Shown one piece after another: positions 4,816 through 6,060 of a stretch of DNA of 6,060 bases. The stretch comes from DATKYV01 sp035528275. GTDB taxonomy: Bacteria; Acidobacteriota; Terriglobia; UBA7540. The DNA lies in contig DATKYV010000118.1 of the NCBI GenBank assembly GCA_035528275.1, positions 1 to 6,060 of the forward strand. Direction: 5' to 3'. How positions within the stretch are numbered: the first letter of the stretch is position 1; each line of letters starts with the position of its first letter. Under the pieces are notes generated by a model, which searched no databases, was not told the origin of the DNA, and saw nothing but the letters and a program-made list of their open reading frames with translations. A program made the translations under genes and the position numbers.

Positions 4816-6060
4816 ATGCCCAAACTCCCTCGCGTAGCGATTCTCGGTCGGCCCAACGTAGGAAAATCCACGTTGTTCAACCGCATTTGCGGGCGGCGGC
4901 GAGCCCTGGTGGGTGACGAGCCTGGCATGACTCGCGACCGCCTCTACGCGCCCGCCGAGTGGTGTGGCAAGCCCTTCGAAGTTGTGGATACCGGCGGCAT
5001 GATTCCCGCCGACCCCGACCTGATGGCCGGAGAGATCGTCCGCCAAGTCCGCGTGGCGATTGACGACGCCGCCCACCTTGTTCTGGTGGTGGACGCGCGT
5101 GAAGGCGTCCTGCCGCTGGACGAGGAACTGGCGCAGCTCCTGCGCCGCACGGGCAAGCCGCTTTCCCTGGCGGTCAACAAAGTTGATACGATCCGCCATT
5201 CGCCGCTGGCCGGAGAGTTTCATCGCCTGGGTTTTCCGGATGTCTTCCCCATTTCCGCCGAACACGGGCTGGGTGTGGACGATCTGCTGGACCGTGTGAC
5301 GGCTGGCTTCGCTCGCCAGGCCGACGTCACCGCCGAACCCGAAGAAGAATCGGTGCGCGTGGCCATCATCGGCAGGCCGAACGTGGGCAAATCAACACTC
5401 CTGAATCGCCTGTTGAACGAAGAGCGGTCCATCGTCACGCCCCTGCCCGGCACCACCCGCGACGCCGTGGACGCGGAATTCGAGCGCAACGGCCTGCACT
5501 TCCGCTTCGTGGACACGGCGGGAATCCGCCGCAAGGGCAAGACCAAATTGCTGGTCGAGAAGCTCAGCGTCATTCAAGCCCGCAAGCACCTGGAGCGCGC
5601 CGACGTGGCGCTACTCATTTTGGACGCCGTGGAAGGCATCACCGCCCTCGACACGCACATCGGCGGCTACGCGCACGAAAGCCACCGCTCGGTCGTCCTG
5701 GTTGTCAACAAGTGGGACGCGGTCAAGAAGGGACCGACCACGACGAACGAGTATCTGCAAACCATTCGCCGGCGTATGAAGTACCTCGACTACGCGCCGG
5801 TGGTTTTCGTCTCCGCATTAAAAGGACAGCGCCTGGTTGAGTTGCTTGCCACCGTCGTCGAGGTTGCCCAGGCGCGCCGCCGCCGCGTGAGCACGGGGGA
5901 GATGAACCGCTTCCTCGCCGAAGTTGATTTCCAGCGGGCCACCAGCCCGAGCGGCAAACCCACGCGCGTCTACTATTTGACCCAAGCCGCCGCCGCACCA
6001 CCCACTTTCGTCGCATTCACCAATCGATCCGGCAAGCTGCACTTTTCTTTCGAACGGTTC
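4816..6060 (+). CDS. der: Ribosome assembly GTPase Der/EngA (C-terminus cut by window edge)
   Basis: Essential double-domain GTPase that helps mature the 50S subunit. I translated 415 codons from ATG at 4816 with no stop to the window end. The family is usually about 440 residues or more, so only the end of the KH-like domain is missing. Domain 1: GRPNVGKST (11-19), PGMTRD (36-41), DTGG (58-61), NKVD (121-124), SAE (147-149). An acidic linker EPEEES (174-179) leads to domain 2: GRPNVGKST (186-194), PGTTRD (211-216), DTAGIRRKGK (233-242), NKWD (298-301), SALKG (333-337). Residues from about 345 on, with RRRVSTGEMNRFLAE, form the KH-like RNA-binding domain. All G motifs are intact in both domains. 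The start follows the family-typical short N-terminus before the first P-loop. No Shine-Dalgarno is visible before it, and a strong hairpin sits in the leader. It diverges from sirC. Confidence 0.96.
   Translation, partial: MPKLPRVAILGRPNVGKSTLFNRICGRRRALVGDEPGMTRDRLYAPAEWCGKPFEVVDTGGMIPADPDLMAGEIVRQVRVAIDDAAHLVLVVDAREGVLPLDEELAQLLRRTGKPLSLAVNKVDTIRHSPLAGEFHRLGFPDVFPISAEHGLGVDDLLDRVTAGFARQADVTAEPEEESVRVAIIGRPNVGKSTLLNRLLNEERSIVTPLPGTTRDAVDAEFERNGLHFRFVDTAGIRRKGKTKLLVEKLSVIQARKHLERADVALLILDAVEGITALDTHIGGYAHESHRSVVLVVNKWDAVKKGPTTTNEYLQTIRRRMKYLDYAPVVFVSALKGQRLVELLATVVEVAQARRRRVSTGEMNRFLAEVDFQRATSPSGKPTRVYYLTQAAAAPPTFVAFTNRSGKLHFSFERF

Noticed and set aside
4483..5265. 260-codon minus-strand frame across the sirC start and the der N-terminus
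   Set aside because: It overlaps two conserved genes in wrong frames and shows no family features.

Overview
The window is a GC-rich bacterial chromosomal segment carrying mostly housekeeping genes. Five well-recognised protein families and one small unrecognised zinc-finger-like gene fill it. I see no phage, transposase, CRISPR array, tRNA or rRNA. Heptanucleotide tandem arrays in the gaps (CCTTCTG, GATTTCA-like and CTGACAA types) resemble the short tandem repeats known from Acidobacteria and cyanobacteria. Together with GC content and gene repertoire this makes an acidobacterium (Solibacter-like or related) my best guess. That is inference, not proof.

Layout. Positions 1-638 (minus) hold queE, cut at its C-terminus by the window edge. 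Positions 639-929 are a non-coding gap. Positions 930-1175 (plus) hold an 81-residue protein with eight Cys/His residues in MYND-like spacing. Positions 1390-1764 (minus) hold queD. Positions 1887-3836 (minus) hold a DinG/XPD-family Fe-S helicase, with heptad repeat arrays beyond both its ends. Positions 3968-4618 (minus) hold a single-domain siroheme synthase (precorrin-2 dehydrogenase/ferrochelatase, SirC or CysG N-terminal type). A 197-base divergent gap with two hairpins follows. Positions 4816-6060 (plus) hold der (engA), cut at its C-terminus by the window edge.

How the genes relate. QueD and QueE are consecutive enzymes of 7-deazaguanine (queuosine) synthesis: CPH4 synthase, then CDG synthase. 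They lie on the same strand but are split by about 750 bases containing the opposite-strand zinc-finger gene. sirC, dinG and queD run in the same direction with gaps of 131 and 122 bases and could be co-transcribed, but their functions (siroheme, DNA repair, tRNA modification) do not form one pathway. der diverges from sirC and acts in 50S ribosome assembly.

The least explained items are the MYND-like mini-protein at 930-1175, the heptad arrays around dinG, a hairpin that would cover the sirC ribosome binding site, and a strong hairpin in the der leader.
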